Shown here in pieces: positions 40,101-51,900 of a stretch of DNA of 64,000 nt (positions are counted from its first letter, which is position 1; each line of letters begins with the position of its first letter). The notes beneath the pieces were generated by a model that saw only the letters and a program-made list of their open reading frames with translations, was not told where the DNA came from and made no database searches. The DNA comes from Anarhynchus alexandrinus (taxonomy: Eukaryota > Chordata > Aves > Charadriiformes > Charadriidae): contig VUYV01000010.1 of assembly GCA_008711295.1 (NCBI GenBank), positions 5,084,522 through 5,148,521 of the forward strand, read 5' to 3'. The translations under genes were made by a program, and so were the position numbers.

Positions 40101-43094
40101 TTTGCATTCGATTCTTTGAGAACATGCCTCGAAGTACTGAAGCATTGCAGAGGAAGAATTGTGCAGTGCTGCAAATTCATCTTTCTGTACAGTGAATGGA
40201 GGTACTGGAGGAATCGTAGCCAACATTTGGAACATGTTGCCACTTATTGTGCTGTACGCTGCTGCTGCCCTAAAGCTACACTGATTTATTCAGTCGCAGG
40301 CTGGATGGGGAAGGGGAGAAAAGGAAAGTTTTTAACTGAGCATGTACGTTTTTATTACTGTTAGTCTAAAGGAGTACTGTTCAGCTTTTTTTCAAGACAG
40401 TTTGCAATTAAGTTGCTTTATTTTCACATATCCTCAAAAAATTAAGGGGGGGAAACAATTATGGAGACACAAAGGAATTACACAGACAGGCTGACAGAGA
40501 GGCAGAGCCTGCTGGGTGACCCTGTGAAAGCCACACGGTACTTAGGGCCCCTATTTATCCCCTGCAGAATGGGGATCAGGTCACATTTTAATGCACTTTG
40601 AGATCAACTAATGAAAAGCACCATACAAGAACTATTCGTACTAAGACTGCTTTCGTGCAGTCCTTGTAGCTCAAGGGAGGATGGGTATCCATCCATTTGT
40701 GCATCTATACGCTTCCACTGCTGCCAAAAATAAAGTTTTGTCCCTGGAGCCCAGCTTAGTCACTACACAATTGCAGGTGTGATTAATAATAGCAGCGGGA
40801 CAAATCTGCAGCCAATATAACCTGAAGTTAAGAGAACTGCATTAGATTATAGCAGATGAGAATCTGGACCCAAATCTTGCATTTGTATGGTATTGGTATA
40901 ATTCATTTTAGAAACCCAAAAGGGTTTTCTGTGGTTTTTAAGAGACACAATAGTGAGATAGACTGTGTCTTATCCTCACTGAACCATCAAGAAAACAGAC
41001 ACAATTAAAGTGATTTCACAAAGCAATGCCAGCAGATTTCAAGACAAGCGTCCTGGCCACGGTGCCTGGCTTTTACCAGTGGACAATGCTAAAAACATTG
41101 CTTCCAACTTCTCTGCCTTTGCAAGAAAATTACTGGATTCTCACCCCCATCACTCAGTGCCTGCCTGGGGACAGCAGCAGCACTTCCCTTCAGTAAATCT
41201 CCCGCCTCTGTCCCCCACAACTTGCCCCATCCCAGCAGCCGCTCACCTCCGATTGCTGGTAGATCACAAGAGGTAAATCTCATTTTCAAAAGATTTAGGC
41301 AATACACAAAAACGTGGCTTTCTGCAAAATGAGTATCTGCATCAAACACAGAGCACAGCCTGCAAAAGTGTGAGAGAGGCTTCAGAGCAGGCAAATTCAG
41401 AGCAGACGACTTCCCTGCCACCTTTGCCAGGTTGGCTTCCACCCTTCGGATGCCTCCACCCCCTACAGCAGAAACCTCATTTCCAGAGAGCTCAGCTGCG
41501 AGAGCTGTTACAACTCTGTAGCTTTTTAAACAGAGACAAGCAGTTCTTTTAGCTAAAATAATGCTTAAGCAAGAACATTTTTGAAAGTCTCTGGGCTTGA
41601 TGTCCACAGGTATGTGTAATTCCAAGTGGGAAAGAGGTGAATTATTAAATAGCTGTTAAGAATGAAAATGATAAATGCGGCAGATCTTGCAGACTCAGGG
41701 GATTGTAAACTTGATTGCTGTTGTTGCAAGCAGAGAATAGTAATTGCAGTTCCCTGCAACAGAGTTTCTCAATTTTAATCTTTCAGGGAGGAAAAGCATG
41801 AATATCAAGTCCATGAATTTGCTAACAGCAAGATCCAAAAGGATTAACTTTCCCAATTTTAACACAAGGAACCATTTGAAATAAAGCACTTCTGAGGTCG
41901 CTTTGACAAGATGCATAGTTGTGTCCTACCCTCAGCAATAAAAATGAACTGACATTCTGCAAGAAAACAAAACCAGTCCGACTGGAAAGCTCTTCAGCTC
42001 AAACTCTCACAAAATGAGATAGTTGCTACACAAGTTTCTTTTCAAAAATATATTTGCTTAAGGCACAAATCACCACCCACTGAAGTCAACGGGTGTCACA
42101 TTCATAAATCTCAAGGCCAGGATTCATAAATGGATTCATAAATATTAAAGCAGTTTAGTCTGACCTTCTGTATAAGACAGGCCAAAGACTTTCACCAAAG
42201 CATCGCTGCAGCCTCCCAAAAACAGTCTTCATCCTGAATTCAGCAGGGCTGGATCAGATCCATTAACGGGTAGGAAACGGAGTCTAGGTCTTTGCTACAG
42301 TAAACAAGATAAAAGGATCCAGACCACAAACTGGAGAAAAAGGTTTACTATATTAAAAAAAGTTTAATATATTAAATTCATCTGAGTTGAAACTTAGCAT
42401 TTAAAGTAATTTAAAATTACATTACAGAAATCCTGAATCTTCCCCTTAGAATATGTCACTGCAGCAACATTTCATATTCCAAAGGAGTGCGTGAGCTGCA
42501 GACGCAAGCTGCAGGGCAGCGGGAGCCAGCCTGGCCTGGGCTGGTCCCATCTCCTCCTCCTCCTCCACTGTGCTCAACCACCCTTTCTCACACAGCAGCC
42601 CCGGTGCCCACAGGGAGCAGGGTCAGGAAGCTGACACCAAAATCACCATCCTAGAAAGATGTGCACCTCAGCAGAACCAGGACTCCCTGGTCTGCAGCTC
42701 CTGATGTTAGCTACTCCAGTGAAAGCGAGACCCCCAGGAGGTAAAAATTCCCACCTGGGAGAGAGCATCTCACACCCACTTTGCACTGTTCCATGCAACA
42801 GCCCAAAACCCCAGTCCAGCCACAGGTGCAGGGGTGGCCAATGCAGTTGCTCATGGCTTGGAAATCAGATAGGGTCCTTCGCTGCGAAATGCAAGTTTTA
42901 CTTAAACTGGATGCCCGTAAGGGTGAGGGGAAACAAAAGCACCAGAAGTTTGCTGCAGCTGAGGCTTGTTTTCCTTTCCACATCCTACAGACAGGCTTAT
43001 TTTAACCTTCCTTCTCTTACCCTGTGTTGGAGGAATGAACCTGGAAAGGGGTTATCCAAATGAGACCATGAAAAACTAATGAGAGATGAGCTTT
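34101..43094 (-). other. Presumed upstream intron sequence, nothing recognised
   Basis: Unique AT-leaning sequence 5' of the ADAMTS exon on its coding strand. It holds A16 at 40070-40085 and AT-rich stretches near 36810-36850. The 178-codon minus frame at 41089-41625 and the paired frames at 42659-43063 show no domain and overlap frames on the other strand. Confidence 0.55.
40070..40085. repeat. A16 homopolymer
   Basis: Sixteen consecutive A followed by GCTTC. No associated element recognised. Confidence 0.9.
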
Positions 43095-43315
43095 CAATGT
43101 TATACTGTGCTCAGTTGTGGGCTCCCAGTACAAGATGTCAACAAAGTGCAAGATTCAGTACAGAAACTAAAATAATTAATCCCTGGAGGAACAGGCTTAT
43201 TAAGAAGGATTAAATCAAAGAATTAATGTGCACTATTTGTCTATATGACAAAGAGGAAGGGAGGCATATGATAACTCTCCATGATTTGAAAGCGCAGAGA
43301 GAATAAGAATTGCTG
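43095..43315 (+). mobile_element. Old CR1/L3-like LINE fragment, 3' half of ORF2
   Basis: The stretch reads like a decayed copy of the CR1 ORF2 C-terminal region. TGCTCAGTTGTGGGCTCCCA then GTACAAGATG matches the 'LFSSGLP.YKKD' part. It is followed by a diverged AAGAAGGATTAA..AAAGAATTAATG and by GACAAAGAGGAAGGGAGGCA then TATGATAACTCTCCATGATT, which match the ERLKEL..LFSLTKRRLRGDMI part. It is heavily mutated with no usable frame, which indicates an old insertion. Confidence 0.7.
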
Positions 43316-44339
43316 ATGAGAAAAGCTTGGACAAACCAGGAAACAAACAAAAAAAGAAACTCTGATAGAAATTTTAGCCTGAAATGTCATAGGCAGTCTT
43401 ATGCAGCTTAAAATAAAAAATAAAAAACAAACAAACAAAAACAACCCTCAAAAGCTTGCCCTTAAAAATCTTTAAATTAACATTCCTTATTCTTTACATT
43501 GCACTAGTACCTGTATTTCAAGGAACAAGGTTTAGACATTGCACAGTAACAAATACATTTTAGCAGACTTCTACAGAAGAAGAAATAAAGAACATCAGCG
43601 GAGCCCAAACCAGGCTCAGGGAACTCGGCAGTAGCTGGCGGTCTATGTCCTTGGAAAAGCAAAATCAAACATGAGCTGGGTCTCTTCTGCGAGCCCCTTG
43701 CTTGAGTGAAGGGAGCCCAGCCTGTCCCAAGGCTCTGCTTTGTCCTGACCGAGCCAGCAAGGCAAAGGGGAGTTTCAGGGCAGCTGGAGCTTGGCTGTAG
43801 GTAGAAAAAAGCTGGAGGCTCTCCATCCCTAACTTCACAGGCTAGCCAAAAAAACAGAAGCCAGACAGACCACCCAGAGACACCTGAAGCAACCTCTTCA
43901 CTGCCACAAGTAAAATAAAGTGCACTCTCATATAAATGAATACTGTTCCTTAAGGGCAATGTATATGCACCCATGTGGCAATCTGACTGCCAGAGCAAAT
44001 GTGATGGATCTCACAGCATGTCTAGAGGGCCTCTTAGGAAGCACTGGGGAGGAGTTGGTGCTCATGGTCCTTGTGGGCATGAGGACAGAGGTTCTGGATG
44101 TCAAGTTGCAAACTGAAACCAGGAGTTTCATCATGGCATTCTTGTAATGTTCCCAGTCTGATGAAAGGACAAGTCAGAGAGACAGTGCGTGGCTGAGGAA
44201 ATGAGCTGTGGACTCAGTGGGTATGGGAACAAGAGTTTGGATTCACCAGGCATTGGGAACAACTCTGGCATGGATAAAGCCTGTACAGGAGAGATCAGGT
44301 TCTCCCACATCATCACTGTATTGTGTACCAGAAAGGCTG
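43316..44339 (-). other. Presumed intron sequence between two old CR1 fragments
   Basis: Begins with an A-rich low-complexity run (43409-43444, AAAC units). The rest is unassigned. The stretch from about 44150 may be the diverged 5' part of the CR1 that follows, but I cannot show this by eye. The 164-codon minus frame at 43504-43998 is not recognised. Confidence 0.5.
43409..43444. repeat. A-rich AAAC/AAAT low-complexity run
   Basis: AAATAAAAAATAAAAAAC followed by three ACAA-type units. Simple low-complexity sequence. Confidence 0.85.
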
Positions 44340-45955
44340 TAAAGAGTACTTTAAATAAAAGGAGAGGAGGGTACAGAAGGGCAAGTTTGATCTGTACTAA
44401 CAAGAGTATATCAGACACTCGGTGAAAAGAAGACAGTCTGGGGACACCGTAACAGCAGGATAGGAAGCACACAGGAACACCAGCCTGCCAGTGGAGAAGA
44501 GAGCCTAAAATTAATCCAGATTAACCATTTAACCGTGCCAAAGAAGAATCCAGAATCCCTCTAGATTAAATTTCTAGGTGTGTATAGGAAAAGAACAGTA
44601 TAGGGCGATACTGTCAACTGCTTGACCAGGAAGACAACAGCAACTGAGATACGCTGAGGGATAACAGAAGCGCTACAAGGGCAGGAAGCACATAGAAATG
44701 GGAGATGTCTACAACCCCTGTGGAGACTGGGCAAATATCGTCTGGTGGTGCTGAGCATGGATTTTTAGGTATCATTAATGATGGCTTCATGAAGCTCTTG
44801 AGACCAAGCCCCGCATAGGGGATTCAGCCCTCGACTGCGATTGAACTGTTGCCGTTGAGGAATACTCAGTAGCACTGACCACATCACACTTGTGCTCGAT
44901 GTCCTGGAAAGAGCAACAAAACCTGTAATATTTGTGCTGCAGTGTTCACTTCCAGAAAGGAAGACTATGTAAGAATAAAGAAACTAGTTAAAGAAGAATT
45001 AAATGGGCACCAGGGAACCTAATTGCAGGTAGCATTGAACTATTTAAAGCTAGCGCATTGAAGGCCCAGAGTAACCGTATACGACCCACCAAACAAGTTC
45101 AGAAAGAACAAATGAAAGTCAGCATTGCTAAACAGCAAGGCAAGAGGCAAGGGAGGGTTACTGGAAGCATTCAGGCATCCTTCAAGGTAAGGGGGGGGGG
45201 GGGGGGGAAAAAAAACCCNCCAAATTAGGAAAATTGAAAGGGTCATAAACTGGCAGATTAAAGGTAAAATCACAACAAGGGAAGCCAAAAGAGAGTCTGA
45301 GGAATAACTTGCAAAGAACATAAAAACTAATCATAAAACCTTTCTGAAACACATCAGGAGCTGAACACTCATCAGGGTATCTGTAAGGCCAACAGACTAT
45401 CCACGTATAAAGGAGCGCTCAGAGACAGTGCCCTAACAGCAAAATTAAATGAGGTTCTTCAAAACACACTCACCTTTGAGAACATGGAGGAAGCCCCTAT
45501 GTAGGAGCTCTCCGCATCTAAGGTTGAACTGAAGGATCTGCCTCAAACTGAAAAACCAGAAGAGTTGGTTATAGAATAAAATCTACAATAAAGAACTTAC
45601 AGGACTTCATCCTGACAAAACTAAGAAACAGTCTAGCTACTGCCAGTGTCACATTTTGCTCAAAACTGCTTCAGAACCAGAAGACTGAGTGCAAATGAAA
45701 ACCCAGTCAGGTTCCGAGAAGAGCTCCTAAAGATAACTCAGGTACAAAGACCAATAAGCCTGACAGATGATGGGGTACGGCTTCAGACAGCACATTTCAG
45801 CTGCAGAACCCCGTGCCATAGGAAGCACCTACTAAGAAAACAGAAGGCTACTAATGCTGAGACACCAAAGACAATCACTCACTACTGGCCAGTGTCGAAG
45901 ACAAGATAAGGACTTACATGGACATCTGGTCCGACACAGTATGGCTCATGATTTT
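44340..45955 (+). mobile_element. Old CR1/L3-like LINE: ORF2 endonuclease end, linker, start of RT, then 3' end
   Basis: Order seen: GAGACTGGGCAAATATCGTC (44723 on), then GCATGGATTTTTAGGTATCA then TTAATGATGGCTTCATG, matching the C-terminal endonuclease part of CR1 ORF2. GGGGATTCAGCCCTCGACTG and CACTGACCACATCAC match the conserved SDHN end. GTGTTCACTTCCAGAAAGGA then AGACTATGTAAG, the CAGGCATCCTTCAAG linker and AAATTAAATGAGGTTCTTC follow. RPISLT lies at the start of the RT fold near 45750. At 45885-45955, CTACTGGCCAGTGTC...CATCTGGTCCGACACAGTAT matches the conserved 3' end of amniote CR1. Most of the RT and C-terminal coding region is therefore deleted between about 45790 and 45885. All frames are broken. 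The left boundary is uncertain and may reach 44150. Confidence 0.75.
45191..45215. repeat. G17 followed by A8, next to an isolated N
   Basis: Seventeen G and eight A, then CCC and a single ambiguous base at 45219. It lies inside the old CR1 copy just after CAGGCATCCTTCAAGGTAA. Such a G tract is hard to sequence, and its length should be regarded as approximate. Confidence 0.9.
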
Positions 45956-48900
45956 GTCTTTCCCTCATCTGGATCACCTCCAGTTTTTTAAATTGTTTGC
46001 TGTTTGTACTTTTCCTGATATTTTTCTCCTCCACTCCCTCCAAGGCTGCAGCTACTAATAAAACAATTTAATATTGCCTGAATTGAAGAACAAGAATGTT
46101 CCCTCTGCCTGTTCCTCAGACTGTGGCTCCAGTAACCACAAACTTCTCACCAAACTCCAAGCAGCACAAAAGAACTTAAAATACTCACATGCACACACAA
46201 AACTCCAAAGGGTGCAACCACAGCTAGATAATAACTGTTGAAACACGAAAAATTAGCAAGTGTTGAAACAGAAGGTAGGCTGTTAATAACATTGTATTTT
46301 AGAAAACAAAAAGCACCTATACTCTTAAGCAAAAGTTAAAAGAAAACTGTTTTCTCAAAAAAATAGAAATTAAGCTCGCTGGACACAACATGCACTGAAC
46401 CAAATGAAGCCTATAGCCTTCAGGATGGATGCACTCCCTGAAAATAAGAGTGTGGGAAAAAAATGCAAAGAAAGAAGCATAAATCAGCCCATAAATCTTT
46501 CAGAACTACTAGAAATCAAACTACATACCGTACGTCAGTGGGCTAGTATATTCACACCAGTACAGCTGGGTTAGGGCCACCACACATTCTGGTAAGTTTA
46601 CAAGTGGCACGTGTTTATTTGGACAATACTATTACCACAAAAGATGTTAAGGAAGTTCTTCAAGAGGTGGTTTCCGTAGTTTACATGCCTTCTATGAAAC
46701 AATGTGGCTTTCTTATTTAACATTGCCTGTAAATCTTATGAGATTGCTTTAGAATTAAACAGACGTTATTAATTTAGACTACTAGGCAGAGAGAAAAAAA
46801 ACATTTGTAGCTCTTGGGCCAACAACAATGCTTACAAACTTCTCAAAGTCAATTGTCCAAATATGGTTACAAGAACTACAAGCCAGGAATCTGGATCTGA
46901 GGAAATATTATAGTAAGAAAGCCAGTTAACTCCTCTAATAAATGCAAAAAAATGTTAGTTTTCCAAAGAAATTATCAGATAATCTATATTAGCTCCACCA
47001 CCCAAAATGAAGTCAGTTACTGCAATCATCTCATTAAGTCCTGCTGAGAGGAGGAACAAATATCCATCACAGGGCAAAACAGAGCTGCTCTGTGTTTCTT
47101 GAGGGCATCCAGAATGCTGATGAGGATACCCACGGGTGACACGGGGGCCTGACAGTGAAACATCCCTCAGCCAGAAAACAGAGGTTCCAAACAACTCATG
47201 TGCCCCCCGGACCAGGCAGATGAACACACGGGCGGTAAGACACGGGCATATGACCCAGGAGCCACTGAGCTTCATGATGAACTTCAAACATTTCTGAAGA
47301 ATTGCAAAGGCGGTCAACAAAATCCTCACTTTTTCACTTTAAATTTGCTGCTAACTGCATGGTTCAGGTTAGAGATAGCACTATCAGGAGCCCAAGAGAC
47401 ACAATTCAGGAAGATGAGGGAATGAACACACAGGAAGCTGTCAAATGGAAGCTAACGCTGACAAAAAACTAAAATGCTTTGGCAGGAGCATTTAACCAAC
47501 CTACACATCTTAAAAAGCCCTAAATTAGCTACTTTGAACTCAGGTGAGAGATGGATGACTACTGCAAGAAGTTCAGTGAAGATTTCCTCTCACTCTGCAG
47601 TCAAAGTCAACCAGCACAAAAAAAAAAAAAAAAAAAAAGGATGTTTACATATGGGATAAAAAAAGACAAGACAGATGGCATTATTATTCTGTTACACAAG
47701 TCAGTGGCATAGCTGCATTGAAAACACTGGATTCAGGACGCCTGCAAATACAACCAAACTCAAACATTTCCAAAGTTGTTGAATGGCAATGGCCAGGACC
47801 TCAAAACCACTCTCATTTCAGCAGGGAGACTGAAGACATCAAATATTTGTTTTAATATGAATGAGAAAGACAGAGGAAAACAATTAATGATGCAATAATG
47901 AATACCTGAAAGTCATCTCGCCGTTTCACAATAAAGAGTAAGAGAGTATCAATTAAATTAAAACATGATTTCCCCTGCCTCCCTCTGCCTAAAATCACAG
48001 AGTAACTCCACAGTTTTCATTCTCCAGCTGACATCTTATAGCAAATTAAAGACCTTTAATACAAACAGTGAGGAGCCTCAGAAGCTCCAGGGTGCCCCAG
48101 AAAGAACAGAAGCAGGTCTGGGCTTCTTGGTCTTGGACTCCTGCCAGACCAAAAGACTTTATCAAATGAAAATGCCCAGAGGATCCTAAAGAGAAAAATC
48201 TCTTTTAGTTTATTTGTTTAACTAGTGATATTACTTCATATTTACGGGTTGAGTTTGTACTGGTAGCTTTTTGTTTTTACAAGTCTATGTTCCAGCTGAC
48301 CCTGGTTTCACAGTACTTACACCTACTGTGACAGTTTTACAACCTGTTGTAGCTGCCCCACGCAACACAGCCACAGCCGAGCTGTTCTTTTGGTAACACC
48401 GTCAGGTTTCATAGCTCTCCTTCAACAGGTTTCAAATTCTATTTAGGTACCACATCTCTATGGTAACTGCCAACCCTACGGAGCCTCACAGCACCGTGCC
48501 GGAGGAAAGCAATCCCCCATCCCTCGCTGGGGAAACGGGATGCAGGAAAACTGGATGACTTGCCCAAGGACATGCAGGAACTCTGTGGCAGAGACGGGAA
48601 ACCAGACAGGAAAGCTGAAGGCCAAGTCCAGAGCATGAACCACAAGATACCCTCTCCTCTCCTACCAGCAAAACCTCACGCTCCAAGCGGCTCTCAGCAC
48701 CCGAGTCACTTCCGACCATTCCGCGGTTCTCAGTTTACAGAGCAGGAGCCTTAAGGGATACGTCATCACACGCTCCGTCCCTTTGCTACTCTGCTGCAAA
48801 GAGTCGGCCAACGACCAGCCCTCTCTTCCAGCTGCTCGCCACCAGCACGGCCACCAGCCCCAGCCAGTCACTGCAGTGCAACGAGGAGCTTAACACAATT

Positions 48901-51900
48901 AGACTTTCATGGGATTCATTTGAACTCTGGGGAAGCAGGAATTTCACAAAGCTATAAAGGTTGTTTTAAAAAGTTTTCCAGATTTTATCATTTTTCACAC
49001 AGTCTGCAATTCTCCTTCCTGGCTTTTGAAAAACGACACACAGCTGTGCTTTGGATCACAGCTGTGCCTTTTGGCAGGAGGCGGAGGAGGCCCGACGCGA
49101 GGCTGGGGTAGCCAGCGTCACCCCGAGCCGTTCGGCGTTTCTCATCAGCGAGGAGGGACGGGTGCCCCTCACCGGCACGGCAGGGTGCAGCCCTGCGGGC
49201 TCCTGCTGCATCACCGCATTTCTGAACTATTAAGTACCCTTTTGGATCTGCTCTCGGGTAGAATCAATGTGAAAAAAGAAACGCACACATGAAAGGCAGT
49301 GGGGAAGATACAGGAGAAAAATATAACGAGTGTTGAATTTCACCCCATTTTACGGCAGTTTTCTTTCTTGTATTTTCTACTTCAGGTTTTTGTTTTGTTA
49401 TTTTTGGTCTCTTCTGGTGTTATCCAGGCTCCTACCAATTCTCAGTATCTTATTTTCACATCCATCTTTTCCCCAGATTCTGAACATATTTTCTGCCTTT
49501 TCCAAAGAGCTCACTGGGTTTCATGTCGTCGCAGAACAGATGGCACAACACTTAGATTTGCTTTAGTAAACGGACAAATGCGATCGTTTTGTTCTTCTCC
49601 CCTCACATCTTCCCTTGGTGGAGAAGTCTGCCTCTGCGAGCCAGGTGTCCGGGGACAGCAGTGCAGTGACACTGCGGCCATCAGCCGGCAGCGGGGCAGG
49701 ACAGGGCGCTCGCCGAAACTCCCGGAGCTGAACCGGCACTCGGGCAGCATGTGTGGGTGCAGACACGGCATCTCCCAGTCACAGCACAAGAACCAAACGC
49801 TGACGGTCACCTTCCCCCCAGGTCTACAGGAATAACAAACCTTGGGAAACCATTGAAGCGCAAGGGGAGGTAGGGAGAATGAGGAGCACAAAAGAATAAG
49901 ATACACTGACTCTCCCAGAAGAGCCTGAGGACAAGCGCTGTCATTTTTAGCCGTATTTCAACCTTTTAAGCAGCCTTCCATCAGTCAGAATTACAGTATG
50001 TGGAAGGAACCTGTTCCGTCTTGGAAAGCCAGAGGCCACTTAGTCTCATGACAGCAGACTGTCATCGGACTCAGCTTCTTGCACAGAGTATGGAGCAGTG
50101 AGAATTAACCCCTCGCCTGCCAGGTGCTCTTCTGTGGTGGCAGACACACGCGGCAAGTCATCCCTGAAAGTTTTGATGGTGGTGAATGAAACAATGAGTG
50201 TCGTCTTTGAAAATCCAGGTGTGGCTAGGTCACACCATGCCAATATCATATAGAGGACCCCACTCATTCTTTGAGTGGTCTCTCATGTGCCCATGAAGCA
50301 CAAACGTATAGGGCCCACAGTAGTAACTCTGTCTCAGTTAAGTGCCCCAAAAGAAATCTGAACTAGAAGTGCCTCATGAGAGAGAAGATGATGATGAGTT
50401 CATACCTCCAACTGATCACATCAGCAACCAGATGTGTGTTTGAAAGAGGTCTGGTCTATGAGAACATTTCAAGTCACCCCTGCTTGGTCTTCCTAAAAAG
50501 GCTTAAAATTAAATGGCCAGCCTTCTAGCCCTCAGAAGTGATGCTCACCTTCCTCTTACTCTGGGCTATCAGCCTTTCCTCCTTCTCCACAAAATCACCA
50601 GCCCATTTCAGAGGGACCAAAGGGAAGTACTTCAGCCCACTTTGATTCATTGAAGAATTTTCAGATACCCATTTTTGGTTTGCATTTCGGCTAATAGCCA
50701 TTTAGAAATATCGTAAATTACTGTGAGGAGATGTCATTTTTCAACCCATGGGGACAACCGCAGAGGAAGAAGAGAGGAAGTACAGGGAAGGTTAATTAGC
50801 CCTGAGGTCTTGCTTTGGGAAAAAACATCACACGTGAAGAGAAGGATTATTAAAACATCTGTGTGCTCCCAGAGCTCAGACTCCTCCTGGTTTTACATTG
50901 GGCTTGCGATCCTCAACCTACTACGCTTGGGACACCTTTGCTTTATCAGCCAACATTAATACAGACAAAATTTTAAATGTACCAATGCATCCTTGGTTAT
51001 AAACGCATCAGTATGTTCATGGGAACCAAATGATTTTAGTATGAACCAACTTGTTCATCCACTCACTAACTTCTACATTCACAAGCATGTTGTATTTGTG
51101 AAACCGGTCACTACAGTAACGGCACTTAACCACAGCTCTGACAGAAACAATCTTTGGTAGCTACTTCCTACCTTGGGCAAAGAGGAGGAAGAAAAGAGAG
51201 CAGAGTAGTGAAGGTCAACATTTTTCTATCTTTTTTTTTAAGGGTTTTTCTTACAGAGTGTCTGCTGAATTTTTATAGTTTATTGGCGGAAAAGAAAAAG
51301 TCATTTTAGTTCAGTCTTGCAGGAGTCAAACTTTTTTTTTATTATTTGACTCTCGCCAAGTCCCTTTATGTATCTCTCAAGAGTGAACAAAATGTTGCTT
51401 TTTTCCCCACATCTTGCAGAGATTTTTAAAAATTAGCATAATGTTTTAAAATTAATTGCGTTTTTAAAATAAGTTCAGCTTTCTTGCAGGCAGCTACTGA
51501 AGTGAATCACATGATTATGCAAACCACAACCAATATTTTGGTGCCAAAAATACAGCTCAGCAGAGAAATGTATAAATACTGGCCAAACCTTGGAAAATAA
51601 AGGTTACAGAAGTAGATAACAGAACTCTCCTTTCAGCAGCTATTCAAATTTCCTTCCTTTTTAACTTCCTTGGAAAGGAATCAATTAAGAAATAAACATT
51701 TCTTCAGTTTCTGCACCATCCTTTTTTATTGCTTCTGTCTCATGGGGGAAACTAAATCACACCTTAAAAGTTCTGTTAGCATTTCCTTCGGAAAGCAGAG
51801 TCATTCACTATGGGCAGAGCTCTCCGTGCTCAGCTCCTGTGCCCGAACAGTCATGGGGCTATAAATGCAAAACCTCAAGAACTACAAAATTCAGGTAGCA

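Noticed and set aside
41089..41625. 178-codon minus-strand frame
   Set aside because: No recognisable motif, and frames exist on the opposite strand over the same bases. No splice or promoter evidence.
47618..47638. A21 tract considered as the tail of a processed pseudogene
   Set aside because: The upstream sequence does not resemble any coding sequence I recognise, and no target-site duplication could be seen by eye.
49060..49210. GC-rich, CpG-containing patch considered as a CpG island promoter
   Set aside because: Only about 150 bases, not linked to a recognisable first exon, and similar patches occur at 22800, 27200 and 32300.
49299..49835. 178-codon plus-strand frame with a hydrophobic N-terminal segment
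   Set aside because: The first codon region is ordinary AT-rich sequence and the second half is a GC-rich patch opposed by a 131-codon minus frame. The cysteine-containing part does not follow EGF or other repeat spacing.
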